Positions 45,195 to 53,500 are shown, counted from the first letter of the stretch. The stretch: DNA of 64,000 bases from Devosia sp. 66-22 (GCA_001899065.1 MKUZ01000024.1:62128-126127), one strand, 5' to 3'. Numbers and translations: made by a program. Notes: generated by a model not told the origin, from the letters alone.

Positions 45195-45204
45195 TCTGGA
45201 TCAA
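45191..45204. promoter_or_regulatory. FNR-type box for nnrR
   Basis: TTGATCTGGATCAA, a perfect TTGAT-N4-ATCAA palindrome, 65 bp before nnrR and overlapping the stop codon of the upstream gene. Confidence 0.88.
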
Positions 45205-45268
45205 TTGCGCCGTTCCACCGGGCGATAGATAGAGATCTCCACGATGCGCGGACGAGCGGGGGAAACCG

Positions 45269-45973
45269 ATGCAGATTGACCGTTCGCTGGTGCAGGGCTT
45301 CGACCTGTTCGAGGGCATGCGGCCTGACGAGATCGACGACATGCTCGGGCAGGCGACCAGCCGGCGCTACCCGGCCGGCGAGATCGTCTTCGAGCAGGGG
45401 AGCGATGCCGACCAGTTCTTCCTGCTGCTTCATGGCCGGCTGCGGGCCACGCAGGTCACTGCCGAGGGCCAGCAAATCGTTGTGCGCGTCATCAATCCGG
45501 GCGATCTGTGCGGCATCGCGCGCGCCCTGCGCCGCAACGACTATCCCGCCACCGCGACCGCCGCCGCCGACAGCATCGCGCTGGTCTGGCCGATGAGCGC
45601 GTGGGACGGGCTGGTCGCCGCGCATCCGGTGCTCGCCATCAATGCCATGCGCACCATCGGCGGCCGTCTGCAGGAGGCGCAGACCCGCATGCGCGAGCTT
45701 GCGACCGAAGCCGTCGAGCGGCGCGTTGCCCATGCGGTGCTGCGGCTCGCCAATCAGGCCGGCAAGCGCGAGGAGGGCGGCGTGCGCATCGACTTCCCGC
45801 TGTCCAAGCAGGACATCGCCGAAATGACCGGCACGACGCTTCACACCGTCTCGCGCATCTTCACCGCCTGGGAGGCCGAAGGGCTGATCGAAGGCGGGCG
45901 GCAGAAGCTCAAAGTCTGCGATCCGCATGAGCTCGTGCTGATCGGGGACGGACTGAAACCGGGGCGGCTGTAG
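45269..45973 (+). CDS. nnrR: Crp/Fnr family NO-responsive regulator NnrR
   Basis: 234 residues. cNMP-binding-like beta-roll (about 10-125) with GEIVFEQGSDADQFFLLLHGRLRATQVTAEGQ. C-terminal winged helix FPLSKQDIAEMTGTTLHTVSRIFTAWEAEGLIEGGRQKL. No N-terminal cysteine cluster, so it is not an oxygen-sensing FNR. This fits the NnrR/DnrR group that turns on nirK, pseudoazurin and nnrS in response to NO. The ATG at 45269 follows GGGGGAAA. The 3' end overlaps the convergent DUF1858 gene by 65 bp. Confidence 0.88.
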   Translation: MQIDRSLVQGFDLFEGMRPDEIDDMLGQATSRRYPAGEIVFEQGSDADQFFLLLHGRLRATQVTAEGQQIVVRVINPGDLCGIARALRRNDYPATATAAADSIALVWPMSAWDGLVAAHPVLAINAMRTIGGRLQEAQTRMRELATEAVERRVAHAVLRLANQAGKREEGGVRIDFPLSKQDIAEMTGTTLHTVSRIFTAWEAEGLIEGGRQKLKVCDPHELVLIGDGLKPGRL

Positions 45974-46181
45974 CCTCGCCGGCATTGGCAATCGCCAGCA
46001 CGCCTTCGAGCAGGCTGTCATGGGTGATGCCGTGCTCCCGCGCCACATCGGTCAGCGTGTGAAACGGCGCGATCGGACAGCCCACGCACAGCAGCCGGCG
46101 GTCGATGAACAGCCGCATCGTGGCGGGCCAGCGCCGCATGATTTCGCTCACCGTCAGTTCGTCCAGCTCTGCGGCATTCAT
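45909..46181 (-). CDS. DUF1858 (redox-disulfide) protein
   Basis: 90 residues. The DUF1858 core runs from ELTVSEIMRRWPATMRLFIDRRLLCVGCPIAPFHTLTDVAREHGI; the CVGC pair is the proposed redox disulfide. The domain often accompanies hybrid-cluster proteins or NO-response genes. The C-terminal 25 residues are low-complexity and overlap the end of nnrR on the other strand. The gene shares a divergent gap with nnrS that holds a TTG-N8-CAA box. Confidence 0.85.
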   Translation of the reverse strand: MNAAELDELTVSEIMRRWPATMRLFIDRRLLCVGCPIAPFHTLTDVAREHGITHDSLLEGVLAIANAGEATAAPVSVRPRSARAHADRRL

Positions 46182-46237
46182 GGCCTTCTCCCCTCGATAG
46201 GAGCGACCAAAACTATCGATGCGGCGCGCGCCGGTCC

Positions 46238-46251
46238 TTGCTCGCGGTCAA
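46238..46251. promoter_or_regulatory. NnrR-type box between DUF1858 and nnrS
   Basis: TTGCTCGCGGTCAA keeps TTG-N8-CAA and one of the inner positions. It is placed 34 bp before nnrS and 56 bp before the divergent DUF1858 gene. Confidence 0.55.
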
Positions 46252-46285
46252 AGACGCGGGCGGTGAGGTGCTGCCATATGCCGGC

Positions 46286-47512
46286 ATGCAGCACGCCCCC
46301 GATATCGCCCGCCCCGCTTCTGCCAAGACGGCGCGCACGCCCATCCCGCGCGGCATTGCGCGGGATGGGCCGCCTCTTCTCTCCTATGGTTTCCGGCCCT
46401 TCTTCCTGCTGGCGGGCCTGCTGGCGCTGGTCGCCATGGCTGGCTGGATCGGCGCTCTAGCGCTGGGCTGGGAGGTCGGCGGAAGTTACGGTGCGCTCAA
46501 CTGGCACGCCCACGAAATGCTCTTCGGCTATGCCAGCGCAGCACTCGCCGGCTTCATGCTGACGGCGATTCCCAACTGGACCGGGCGGCTGCCGGTGTCG
46601 GGCACGCCGCTGCTGGCCCTTGTTCTAGTGTGGATCGCGGGCCGGCTGGCGATGGCGGTGCCCGACGTTCTTGGGCCCGTCCCGTCCGCCGTCGTCGATG
46701 GCGCGTTCCTGCCCGTCATGGCGGCCATCGCCGGCCGTGAGATCGTCGCGGGTCGAAACTGGAAGAACCTCAAGATTCTCGGCGGCCTCACGGCGCTCAG
46801 CCTCGCCAATGCGGCATTCCACGTCTCGGTGTTCGTGGGGGGCGAGGCGCTGGCAGCCTCGCGTGCCACCGTCGGCATCTACATCGTGCTGATTGCCCTG
46901 GTGGGTGGCCGCATCGTGCCGAGCTTCACGCGCAACTGGCTCGCCAAGGCCGGCTCGGCGGCCCTGCCGCGGCCCTACTCGCATTTTGATACGGTCGCGA
47001 TCGTGGGGCTGGCGGCGGCCTGCGCGTCCTGGGTGGTCGCGGGCGAGAGTGCAGCGGCGGCGGTGGTCGCTCTCGTCGCGGCGGGCCTCAATGCCGTCCG
47101 CCTCTGGCGCTGGGTCGGCTGGCGCACGACGGAGGAGCCGCTGCTCCTGGTACTCCATGTCGGCTACGCCTTCATCCCCATCGGCATGCTGTGCGTGGCG
47201 CTGTCCGAACTCGGCTTCGTCTCCGCGCCGTCGGCGCTCCACGTCCTCACCGTGGGGGCCATCGGGGTGATGACCTTCGCCGTCATGACGCGCGCCAGCC
47301 TCGGCCACACCGGGCGGTCGCTCACCGCGTCGCTCTCCACCTCCATCGCCTATCTGGCGCTCATCGTCGCCGCGGTGGTGCGTCCGTTCGCCGAGCTTCT
47401 GCCCGAGGCGTATCACCTGCTGCTCGAGCTCGCCGGCGGGGCCTGGATCGTCGCCTTTGCGCTGTTCGTCATCGAGTACGGTCCGATCCTGTCTCGCCGC
47501 AGCGCGCGGTAG
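46286..47512 (+). CDS. nnrS: NnrS family heme-copper membrane protein
   Basis: 408 residues, twelve predicted helices. NnrS hallmarks: YGFRPFFLLAGLLALVAM, NWHAHEMLFGYASAALAGFMLTAIPNWTG, GGRIVPSFTRNW, LHVGYAFIPIG and LTVGAIGVMTFAVMTRASLGHTGR. NnrS binds heme and copper and relieves NO stress without being a known NO reductase. An upstream in-frame TTG at 46238 lies inside the regulatory box and is rejected; the ATG at 46286 is used. Confidence 0.92.
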   Translation: MQHAPDIARPASAKTARTPIPRGIARDGPPLLSYGFRPFFLLAGLLALVAMAGWIGALALGWEVGGSYGALNWHAHEMLFGYASAALAGFMLTAIPNWTGRLPVSGTPLLALVLVWIAGRLAMAVPDVLGPVPSAVVDGAFLPVMAAIAGREIVAGRNWKNLKILGGLTALSLANAAFHVSVFVGGEALAASRATVGIYIVLIALVGGRIVPSFTRNWLAKAGSAALPRPYSHFDTVAIVGLAAACASWVVAGESAAAAVVALVAAGLNAVRLWRWVGWRTTEEPLLLVLHVGYAFIPIGMLCVALSELGFVSAPSALHVLTVGAIGVMTFAVMTRASLGHTGRSLTASLSTSIAYLALIVAAVVRPFAELLPEAYHLLLELAGGAWIVAFALFVIEYGPILSRRSAR

Positions 47513-47544
47513 CGTCCAGCTTGCGGGCGGCCGGATTCCAATAT

Positions 47545-47565
47545 AGATGTATTGGCAATGCATCT
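47545..47565. promoter_or_regulatory. NsrR operator
   Basis: AGATGTATT-GGC-AATGCATCT is an inverted repeat matching the NsrR consensus AGATG(C/T)ATT-N3-AAT(A/G)CATCT. It precedes the second pseudoazurin by about 20 bp, and the nsrR gene is 550 bp downstream. A TATAGA -10-like element (47542-47547) overlaps it, consistent with repression relieved by NO. Confidence 0.87.
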
Positions 47566-47584
47566 TATGTGGATGGAGCACATG

Positions 47585-48040
47585 ATGAAGATGAAGACGA
47601 TTGCGGCAGTGGCCCTCGCGCTTGCCCTGGGTGGGGCGGCATCCGCGGTTGCGGCCGCGGATTTCGAGGTGCTCATGCTCAACAAGGGGACCGACGGCAA
47701 GACGATGGGCTTTTCGCCCTCGTTCCTGCGCGTTGAGCCGGGCGACACGGTCACGTTCATTCCGGTCGACAAGGGGCACAATGCCGAAACGATCCTCGGC
47801 ATGATCCCCGACAATGCCGAGACTTGGAAGGGCAAGGTCGACGAACAGCTCACCGTCACTCTCACCGAGCCCGGCCTCTACGGCTTCAAATGCTTCCCGC
47901 ATTTCGCCATGGGCATGGTGGGTCTCGTGCAGGTCGGCGACGACCAGTCCAACCTCAAGCAGCTGATGGAAGTCCGTCTGCCCGGCAAGGCGCAGGCCCG
48001 CATGATGGAGCTGTTCGCCAAGACGTCGCCGCGCTCCTAA
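47585..48040 (+). CDS. Pseudoazurin (second copy, NsrR-controlled)
   Basis: 151-residue periplasmic copper protein. Signal peptide to about residue 24 (AVAA before [11 protein letters not shown]). Cu ligands H65 (DKGHN), C103, H106 and M111 ([10 protein letters not shown]). The ATG at 47585 sits 6 nt after GGAG; several further ATG codons and a TTG at 47552 are in frame upstream, but they fall on or near the NsrR operator. Clearly diverged from the first copy, with different loops, so the two may serve different partners or conditions (nitrite reduction versus NO stress). Confidence 0.9.
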   Translation: MKMKTIAAVALALALGGAASAVAAADFEVLMLNKGTDGKTMGFSPSFLRVEPGDTVTFIPVDKGHNAETILGMIPDNAETWKGKVDEQLTVTLTEPGLYGFKCFPHFAMGMVGLVQVGDDQSNLKQLMEVRLPGKAQARMMELFAKTSPRS

Positions 48041-48075
48041 GCCCGTTCGGGGCGCATCGGTCGACAGAAAGTACC

Positions 48076-48086
48076 TATCTGCGATA
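48076..48086. promoter_or_regulatory. Small palindrome before nsrR
   Basis: TATC-TGC-GATA, perfect 4-bp arms, 27 bp before the nsrR start. It could be an autoregulatory or promoter element but does not match the NsrR consensus. Confidence 0.25.
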
Positions 48087-48113
48087 CGGCTTTCTCCAAC
48101 TGGGAGCGGTCCG

Positions 48114-48572
48114 ATGCGCCTCACCGTCTACAGCGACTATTCGCTGCGCCTGCTGATGTATCTGGCCTTACGGCCGGAGCGGCTCTCAACCATCAAGGAG
48201 ATCGCCGAAGCGTACGGCATCTCGTCCAACCATTTGATGAAGGTCGTGCACCAGCTCGGCCTTGCGGGTTATGTCGAAACCACTCGGGGGCGAAACGGCG
48301 GTATGCGCCTGGGGCGTCCGGCGGCCGAGATCGGCCTGGGCGAAGTCATCCGCTATACCGAGCCTGATATGGACATCGTTCCGTGCCTCGAGCCCGAGAA
48401 CAAGACCTGTCCGCTGCGCCGAGCCTGCCGCCTCAAGGGCGCGCTCGACAGGGCGCGCCTCGCCTTCCTCGGCGTGCTCGACGACTACACGCTGGCCGAC
48501 CTGACATCCACGCCCGGACCTATGCGCTCGATCCTCGGGCTGTCGTCGGGCCAGGCCCCGAGACCGAACTGA
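48114..48572 (+). CDS. nsrR: Rrf2 family NO-sensing repressor NsrR
   Basis: 152 residues. Winged helix at the N-terminus: MRLTVYSDYSLRLLMYLA, STIKEIAEAYGISSNHLMKVVHQLGLAGYVETTRGRNGGMRLGR. The iron-sulfur cysteines are in the loop CLEPENKTCPLRRAC (C-x7-C-x5-C), the NsrR pattern. Its target site upstream of the second pseudoazurin is well conserved. It precedes the truncated-haemoglobin gene by 8 bp, making an NO-sensing and NO-detoxifying pair. Confidence 0.93.
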   Translation: MRLTVYSDYSLRLLMYLALRPERLSTIKEIAEAYGISSNHLMKVVHQLGLAGYVETTRGRNGGMRLGRPAAEIGLGEVIRYTEPDMDIVPCLEPENKTCPLRRACRLKGALDRARLAFLGVLDDYTLADLTSTPGPMRSILGLSSGQAPRPN

Positions 48573-48580
48573 GCCGACTA

Positions 48581-49051
48581 ATGAACGACCGCGTTGCCGC
48601 TGCCCGCCTCCATTCGACCGGCCGTCTCATTCCAGAGGGGCTGGACGAGGCCATGGTCCGCGCGGTGGTCGATGTGTTCTATCGCAAGGCGCGGCTCGAT
48701 CCGGTGATCGGCCCGATCTTCAACCGCGTGATCGCCGATGCCGACTGGCCTGAGCACCTCGATAAGATCGAGAGCTTCTGGTCGTCCATGCTGCTCGGTA
48801 CGGGCACCTATGGCGGCCGCCCCATGCCCAAGCATCTCGCCATCGGCGATCTGGGCGACCGGCATTTCGCCCAATGGCTCGCTCTGTTCAAGGAAACCGT
48901 CGACGATATCTGCCCGCCTGCCGTCGCGGCGCTGTTCGTCGACCGCGCCGAGCGTGTCGCGCACAGTCTGCGGCTCGGTCTCGCCCAATATCGCCGGCAG
49001 GACAGTATCGGCATCGACGTGATGCGCGCCGGCACGCCAACCGAAAAGTAG
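48581..49051 (+). CDS. Group III truncated haemoglobin
   Basis: 156 residues. TrHb-III features: VVDVFYRKARLDPVIGPIFN, WPEHLDKIESFWSSMLLGTGTYGGRPMPKH with the E/F-region His, and HFAQWLALFKETVDDI. Group III haemoglobins bind O2 or NO and are often NsrR-linked in proteobacteria. It is the last gene of the NsrR unit and is followed directly by a strong terminator. Confidence 0.92.
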   Translation: MNDRVAAARLHSTGRLIPEGLDEAMVRAVVDVFYRKARLDPVIGPIFNRVIADADWPEHLDKIESFWSSMLLGTGTYGGRPMPKHLAIGDLGDRHFAQWLALFKETVDDICPPAVAALFVDRAERVAHSLRLGLAQYRRQDSIGIDVMRAGTPTEK

Positions 49052-49052
49052 A

Positions 49053-49078
49053 GACCGCCCCGGATGTCCGGGGCGGTC
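49053..49078. terminator. Strong hairpin terminator between convergent genes
   Basis: GACCGCCCCGGA, a TG loop, then TCCGGGGCGGTC with perfect 12-bp arms, followed by GGGTTT. It is 2 bp after the truncated-haemoglobin stop and 18 bp before the convergent DUF305-fusion stop; symmetric enough to act in both directions. Confidence 0.8.
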
Positions 49079-49095
49079 GGGTTTGCCCTGCGGGC

Positions 49096-50544
49096 TCAGT
49101 GCGACGCGGCAGCGCCCGGCGTAATGCCGCGGGCGGTCAGCCAGGCATTCATCTGGCGGATCTCGAGCTCCTGGTCGGCGATGATGTGCTGGGCGAGGGC
49201 GCGCGTCTCGGCATCCTGGCCGTATTGCAGAACCACATTTGCCATGTCGATCGCGCCCTGATGGTGCGGGATCATGCCGAGCACGAAAGCGGCGTCGGGG
49301 TCGGGATAGGCCATGCCGTCCATCATCGGGCCGTGCATGTCCGCCATCGTCGCCTCATAGGCCGTCTTTGCCGCCGCGACCTTGTCCGGGTCGGCGGGCA
49401 CCATCGTCACCATGCCGGTATGCGGGTTCTCCGCATTGGGGCGATGGGTCGCCATCTGCTCACCGTCGAGCGTCACGCGGCCTTCGGGTCCATAGATCAT
49501 CAGGTGCAGGCCCCAATAGCTGCCGGCGATGATCACCAGGGCCGCGGCAAGCCCGGCCGGCACGGCCTGCAGCGGCAGCTTGAGCTTGGGCAGGAAGTGC
49601 ATCTCGCGCGTCGGGTCGGCGAAGATCGCAACGATGATCGCCATGATCAGCGCGTGGCCGACAAGGTCGATGCGGCCGAACGGATAGACGGCGGCGTTGA
49701 AGATGATGAACAGCGCCACCGCCGACAGCCTGCGGATCAGCGGAGTCCACAGCAGGCCGAAGCCCATGGTGAACTCGGCGACACCCGCCATCGGAATGAA
49801 CACGTCGCGCGGCATGCCGAAGGTGAGGAAGGGCTTTTCGATCACCAGCGGGTAGAACCATTCGGGATAGGCGAACTTTTCGAGGCTCGACCACATCAGC
49901 GCGATCGCGACACCCCAGCGCAGCACTTCGAAGCGATGCTTGCGCCATTCGGGGTTCTTCGACGCATCGAGCACCAGGTAGCCGGCGACCGCGACACCAA
50001 GCGCCAGATAGTCGAGCAGGTGGAAGACATCGTAGTCGCGCAGCGCCAGCACCCAGAGCAGGATGATGCCGGCGGCCGAGAAGATCTGCGTGCGGCGCGA
50101 GAAGATGCCGAAAGCGATCAGCAGTTGCAGCCACGACACCCATTCGGCTGGCGTCTGCAGGTCCGGCGTCAAGTAGACGCCGCCCACCGCGAAGATGGCA
50201 ACGAAGAACGCGCCGATCACGCAGCGCACGAAATCGTCGAGCCGCAGCCAGAGCGGGTTCGACACCTTGTCGAAGCCCTTGAGCACGATTTCACCGGCGG
50301 GCGTCCGCTCGACGAGGCGCGTCGCCACGAAGAAGAACAGCACCAGCGCGATGGCGAGCCAGAACCAGCTATTGGTGAGCGTGTCCGAGATCGGGCGCGG
50401 TGCGGCGCCCACGATGTAGGGCGCGAACCATTTGACGTGCGCCTCGGCAGGCGTGGTCATGGCGGCCAACGCCGCCACTGGCGCAAGGGCGGGGGCCAGA
50501 GGCGCCCGCATCGCGACGCCAAGCTTCACGAAAGTCTTCTGCAT
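49096..50544 (-). CDS. Multi-pass membrane protein fused to a DUF305 domain
   Basis: 482 residues from the ATG at 50544, behind GAGGACA. An N-terminal signal/anchor ends near AEAHVKWFAPY. About nine hydrophobic helices span 60-340, DoxX-like in parts (LEKFAYPEWFYPLVIEKP). The C-terminus (about 385-482) is a DUF305 domain with FVLGMIPHHQGAIDMANVVLQYG and ADQELEIRQMNAWL, a ferritin-like four-helix copper/metal-binding type. DUF305 proteins are usually separate periplasmic proteins, so this fusion is notable. The FixK-like regulator lies 13 bp upstream in the same direction. A role in copper handling for NirK/cbb3 is inferred. Confidence 0.83.
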   Translation of the reverse strand: MQKTFVKLGVAMRAPLAPALAPVAALAAMTTPAEAHVKWFAPYIVGAAPRPISDTLTNSWFWLAIALVLFFFVATRLVERTPAGEIVLKGFDKVSNPLWLRLDDFVRCVIGAFFVAIFAVGGVYLTPDLQTPAEWVSWLQLLIAFGIFSRRTQIFSAAGIILLWVLALRDYDVFHLLDYLALGVAVAGYLVLDASKNPEWRKHRFEVLRWGVAIALMWSSLEKFAYPEWFYPLVIEKPFLTFGMPRDVFIPMAGVAEFTMGFGLLWTPLIRRLSAVALFIIFNAAVYPFGRIDLVGHALIMAIIVAIFADPTREMHFLPKLKLPLQAVPAGLAAALVIIAGSYWGLHLMIYGPEGRVTLDGEQMATHRPNAENPHTGMVTMVPADPDKVAAAKTAYEATMADMHGPMMDGMAYPDPDAAFVLGMIPHHQGAIDMANVVLQYGQDAETRALAQHIIADQELEIRQMNAWLTARGITPGAAASH

Positions 50545-50557
50545 TTGTCCTCTGCTC

Positions 50558-51208
50558 TCACTCGCACAGGTCTTCAAGGGCGGTGCGGTCGAGAATCTCG
50601 ATATCGGCGATCGACCGCAGGCGGATGATACCTTCGTCCTTGAGAAAGCGAAGAGTGCGCGACACGGTCTCGATCGTCATGCCCAGATAGTCGGCGACAT
50701 CGTTGCGCTGCATCGCCAGGTGCACGACGCGCTCGGCGCCCTGGCGCTCGCTGAGGTCCGCGAGGAACGCAGCCATCCGTGCATGGGCGCTGCGGCAGCC
50801 CAGCAGCATGAGCTGGTGCTGGGTGCGGGCGAGGCTCTTGAGCGCCATGCGCAGGATCGCCGTCGCCGGCTCCTGCCCGGCCATCGGGCGCAGGATGCGG
50901 ATGCCGGCGCCGTCGACGCTCTCGGCATACGAATCGTGCTCGTCGCCGGCCTCGAAGCCGAACACATCGCCGGCCGTCAGGAAGCCGGTGATCTGCCGGC
51001 GGCCATCGGCCGTCATGCGGCAGATGCGGACGGTGCCGAATTCGACCAGGTAGAGCTCGCGGCCTGCCGCATCGCCCTGCGCGTAGATCGCGGCGTCGGC
51101 GGGAAACAGCGTCACCGCTGCCGGCTGCATCGCGGTCAGCAAATCCGATCCGGCGAGGGCACCCTGCGGGAAAACGGCGTTGGCGCGGAATGTCGGCTGG
51201 ATGTGCAT
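50558..51208 (-). CDS. fixK: Crp/Fnr family regulator, FixK-like
   Basis: 216 residues. Beta-roll sensor domain, then a helix-turn-helix VVHLAMQRNDVADYLGMTIETVSRTLRFLKDEGIIRLRS, whose ETVSR recognition helix is the FNR/FixK type. No N-terminal cysteine cluster, so it does not sense oxygen directly; FixL-FixJ would control its expression. It would act through the TTGAT-N4-ATCAA boxes of this region. No FNR box is seen before the gene itself, as expected if FixJ activates it. Confidence 0.82.
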   Translation of the reverse strand: MHIQPTFRANAVFPQGALAGSDLLTAMQPAAVTLFPADAAIYAQGDAAGRELYLVEFGTVRICRMTADGRRQITGFLTAGDVFGFEAGDEHDSYAESVDGAGIRILRPMAGQEPATAILRMALKSLARTQHQLMLLGCRSAHARMAAFLADLSERQGAERVVHLAMQRNDVADYLGMTIETVSRTLRFLKDEGIIRLRSIADIEILDRTALEDLCE

Positions 51209-51307
51209 GGCGTGGTCCCTTCGTTCGATGACGCGAAGGTGGACCAGACGGGCGCCGCGGGAAATTCCGGTTCGCCTCCTAGGGACATTACTTAGTGGGG
51301 CCGCGGA

Positions 51308-51323
51308 GCCCGGAAATCCGGGC
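51308..51323. terminator. Hairpin between hemN and the FixK-like gene
   Basis: GCCCGG-AAAT-CCGGGC, six perfect pairs, 11 bp beyond the hemN stop. No T-run on the minus strand, so its strength is uncertain. Confidence 0.45.
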
Positions 51324-51334
51324 CTTTGCGAGGC

Positions 51335-52684
51335 TCAGACGGCGACTGAGTGCCGGGCCGCGCCCCGCTCGAGATAGGCATCGAAGCGGGCCGCGATGGC
51401 GCGCACGAAGGGCCTGCCGCGCACGCTCACCGAGACGCCCGCGAGGGTCGGCACGAGCAGTTCGTCGCCGTCGTTGTCCGCATAGTCGCGCAGTTCGGCG
51501 ACCACGGGTTCCGCCATCGCGCCGAAGCGGGCGCGCAGCTCGTCGAACGAGACGGCGAAGTCGCACATCAGCCGCTCGATGGTGAACGCCCGCAACCTGT
51601 CGTCGCCGCTAAAGGCGATGCCGCGCGCCACAGCCAGCCCGCCGGCGGCGATGCGGCGCATATAGTCGCCGGTCGCGGTGACGTTCTGCACATGGCCCTG
51701 CGGCAGGCCGCCGATGGAGGAGGCGCCAAAGCCCAGCAGGGCCGGGGCGGCGTCGGTGGTGTAGCCCTGGAAATTGCGGTGGAGGCCACCGCTCGCTGCC
51801 GCCTGCGCCAGCCCGTCCGAGGGCAGTGCGAAGTGGTCGATACCGATCGGAACATAGCCGGCCGCGACGATGCGCTCGGCCGCCGCCACCGACTGTTCCA
51901 GCCGCTCCTGCGGCGAGGGCAGGGCCGCCTCCTCGATCAGGCGCTGGTGCGTCTTCATCCACGGCACATGCGCGTAGCCGAACAGCGCGATGCGGTCGGG
52001 GCGCATGTCCAGCGCCTGTTCCACCGTGCGCTCGACCGTTGCGACCGTCTGGTGCGGCAGGCCATAGAGCACGTCGAGATTGGCGGAGCGCACGCCGCGC
52101 GCCCGCATGCCGTCGACCACGTCGCGGGTCTGCTCGAAGGTCTGGAGGCGGTTGATGGCCGCCTGCACGCGCGGGTCGAAGTCCTGGAGGCCGACGCTGA
52201 TCCGCGTCACCCCTGCCGCGGCGAAGCCGTCATAGCGGTCCGGCGTCATGTCGTTGGGATCGATCTCGATGCTGAACTCGAATCCGCCGTCGATGGCGAA
52301 CATGGCGCGCACCCGCGCCGCCAGCGCAAGCAAATCGTCGGGGGCGAGCATCGAGGGCGAGCCCCCGCCCAGGTGCAGCGCTACGGCGCGTCCCCGTCCG
52401 TCGAGCAGCCCCGACACCGTGCCGATCTCCTTGTGTACTGCCGGCAGATAGGCGGCGATCGGATCGTAGCGCAGCACCTGCTTGGTGTGGCAGCCGCAGA
52501 ACCAGCATAGCCGGTCGCAGAACGGCACATGCACATAGAGCGACAGCCCGGTCTCGCCGGGCAGTGCCGCCAGCCAGTCGCGATAAATGTCGTTGGTCAC
52601 TCCGGCATGGAAATGCGGAGCGGTGGGGTAGCTGGTGTAGCGGGGCACGGGCCTGGAGTAGCGCGCGACCAGATCGTCGGGCAT
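51335..52684 (-). CDS. hemN: Oxygen-independent coproporphyrinogen III dehydrogenase
   Basis: 449-residue radical-SAM enzyme of anaerobic heme synthesis. The cluster motif C56-x3-C60-x2-C63, with C65, sits in VPFCDRLCWFCGCHTKQ. The N-terminal YSRPVPRYTSYPTAPHF and GGGSPSML (SAM-binding) are HemN-specific, separating it from HemW. A perfect FNR box lies 47 bp upstream, shared with divergent fnrL. It supplies heme for the cbb3 oxidase and cytochromes under low oxygen. Confidence 0.95.
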   Translation of the reverse strand: MPDDLVARYSRPVPRYTSYPTAPHFHAGVTNDIYRDWLAALPGETGLSLYVHVPFCDRLCWFCGCHTKQVLRYDPIAAYLPAVHKEIGTVSGLLDGRGRAVALHLGGGSPSMLAPDDLLALAARVRAMFAIDGGFEFSIEIDPNDMTPDRYDGFAAAGVTRISVGLQDFDPRVQAAINRLQTFEQTRDVVDGMRARGVRSANLDVLYGLPHQTVATVERTVEQALDMRPDRIALFGYAHVPWMKTHQRLIEEAALPSPQERLEQSVAAAERIVAAGYVPIGIDHFALPSDGLAQAAASGGLHRNFQGYTTDAAPALLGFGASSIGGLPQGHVQNVTATGDYMRRIAAGGLAVARGIAFSGDDRLRAFTIERLMCDFAVSFDELRARFGAMAEPVVAELRDYADNDGDELLVPTLAGVSVSVRGRPFVRAIAARFDAYLERGAARHSVAV

Positions 52685-52730
52685 GGGGTCACCTCGGCTT
52701 CACGCATAGGCAAGCCGGCGCGCGCCATCA

Positions 52731-52744
52731 TTGATCCGGATCAA
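52731..52744. promoter_or_regulatory. FNR box shared by hemN and fnrL
   Basis: TTGATCCGGATCAA, perfect palindrome, 47 bp before hemN and 34 bp before fnrL in the divergent gap. The closeness to fnrL suggests autoregulation. Confidence 0.9.
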
Positions 52745-52777
52745 ACGGGCCGGCGTCCGGCGTGCGACAAAGCCCGC

Positions 52778-53500
52778 ATGTCCCAGCCGATCGCGCTCAG
52801 CTCCGAAGTTCCGGCGACCTGCCGCGCCTGCAATGTGCGGCACGCCGGCATGTGCGCCGTGCTCACGGCCGCCGAGCTGGCGACGATGGCAAGGAGCGCG
52901 CGCCGCACGCAGCATGCGCCGGGCGAGCCGCTCGTCGTCGAGGACAGTAAGCTCACCAGCTATGCCAATGTCACCGATGGCGTGGTGAAGCTGTCGCGCG
53001 TGCTGCGCAACGGTCGCCAGCAGGTGGTGGGCCTGCAGTTCGCCCCCGATCTTCTCGGCCGGCTGTTCGGCCGCGAGAACCTCGTCAATGTCGAGGCCGC
53101 GTCCGAGGTCGACCTCTGCCGCATTCCCAAGGATGTGCTCGAGCAGCTCGTCGCCACCAATCCCGTGCTCAAGCAGCGCCTGCTCGACCAGTCGCTGCAG
53201 GATCTCGATGAGGCGCGCGACTGGATGGTGACGCTGGGGCGCAAGGATGCCCGGCAACGCGTCGCGAGCCTGCTGCTGCTGGTCGCGCGCCGCTGTGGCG
53301 CTCCCGGCATCGATGACCCCGATCGCGTGGTGTTCGACCTGCCGTTGACGCGATCCGACATGGCCGATTTCCTCGGCCTCACCATCGAGACGGTGTCGCG
53401 CCAGATCAGCCGGTTGCGCCATGAGGGTGTGGTGCAGGTCGCCAACCACCGCCATGTTGTCATCCCCAGCCTGCCGCGCCTCGAAACTCTGGCGGGCTAG
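52778..53500 (+). CDS. fnrL: FnrL, oxygen-sensing Crp/Fnr regulator
   Basis: 240 residues. Iron-sulfur cysteines at C15, C18 and C26 (CRACNVRHAGMC) plus C114 in EVDLCRIPK fit a 4Fe-4S FNR. Helix-turn-helix LTRSDMADFLGLTIETVSRQISRLRHEGVV. The ATG at 52778 is used; the open frame upstream crosses the FNR box. It is expected to activate hemN and the ccoNOQP and ccoGHIS units when oxygen falls. Convergent with ccoS, stops overlapping by 4 bp. Confidence 0.94.
   Translation: MSQPIALSSEVPATCRACNVRHAGMCAVLTAAELATMARSARRTQHAPGEPLVVEDSKLTSYANVTDGVVKLSRVLRNGRQQVVGLQFAPDLLGRLFGRENLVNVEAASEVDLCRIPKDVLEQLVATNPVLKQRLLDQSLQDLDEARDWMVTLGRKDARQRVASLLLLVARRCGAPGIDDPDRVVFDLPLTRSDMADFLGLTIETVSRQISRLRHEGVVQVANHRHVVIPSLPRLETLAG

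Noticed and set aside
46238-46285. Upstream TTG extension of nnrS
   Set aside because: The extra codons coincide with the TTG-N8-CAA regulatory box and add no family sequence.
48874-50628. 584-codon open frame on the + strand opposite the DUF305 fusion
   Set aside because: It begins inside the truncated-haemoglobin gene, crosses the terminator at 49053 and has no recognisable domain.
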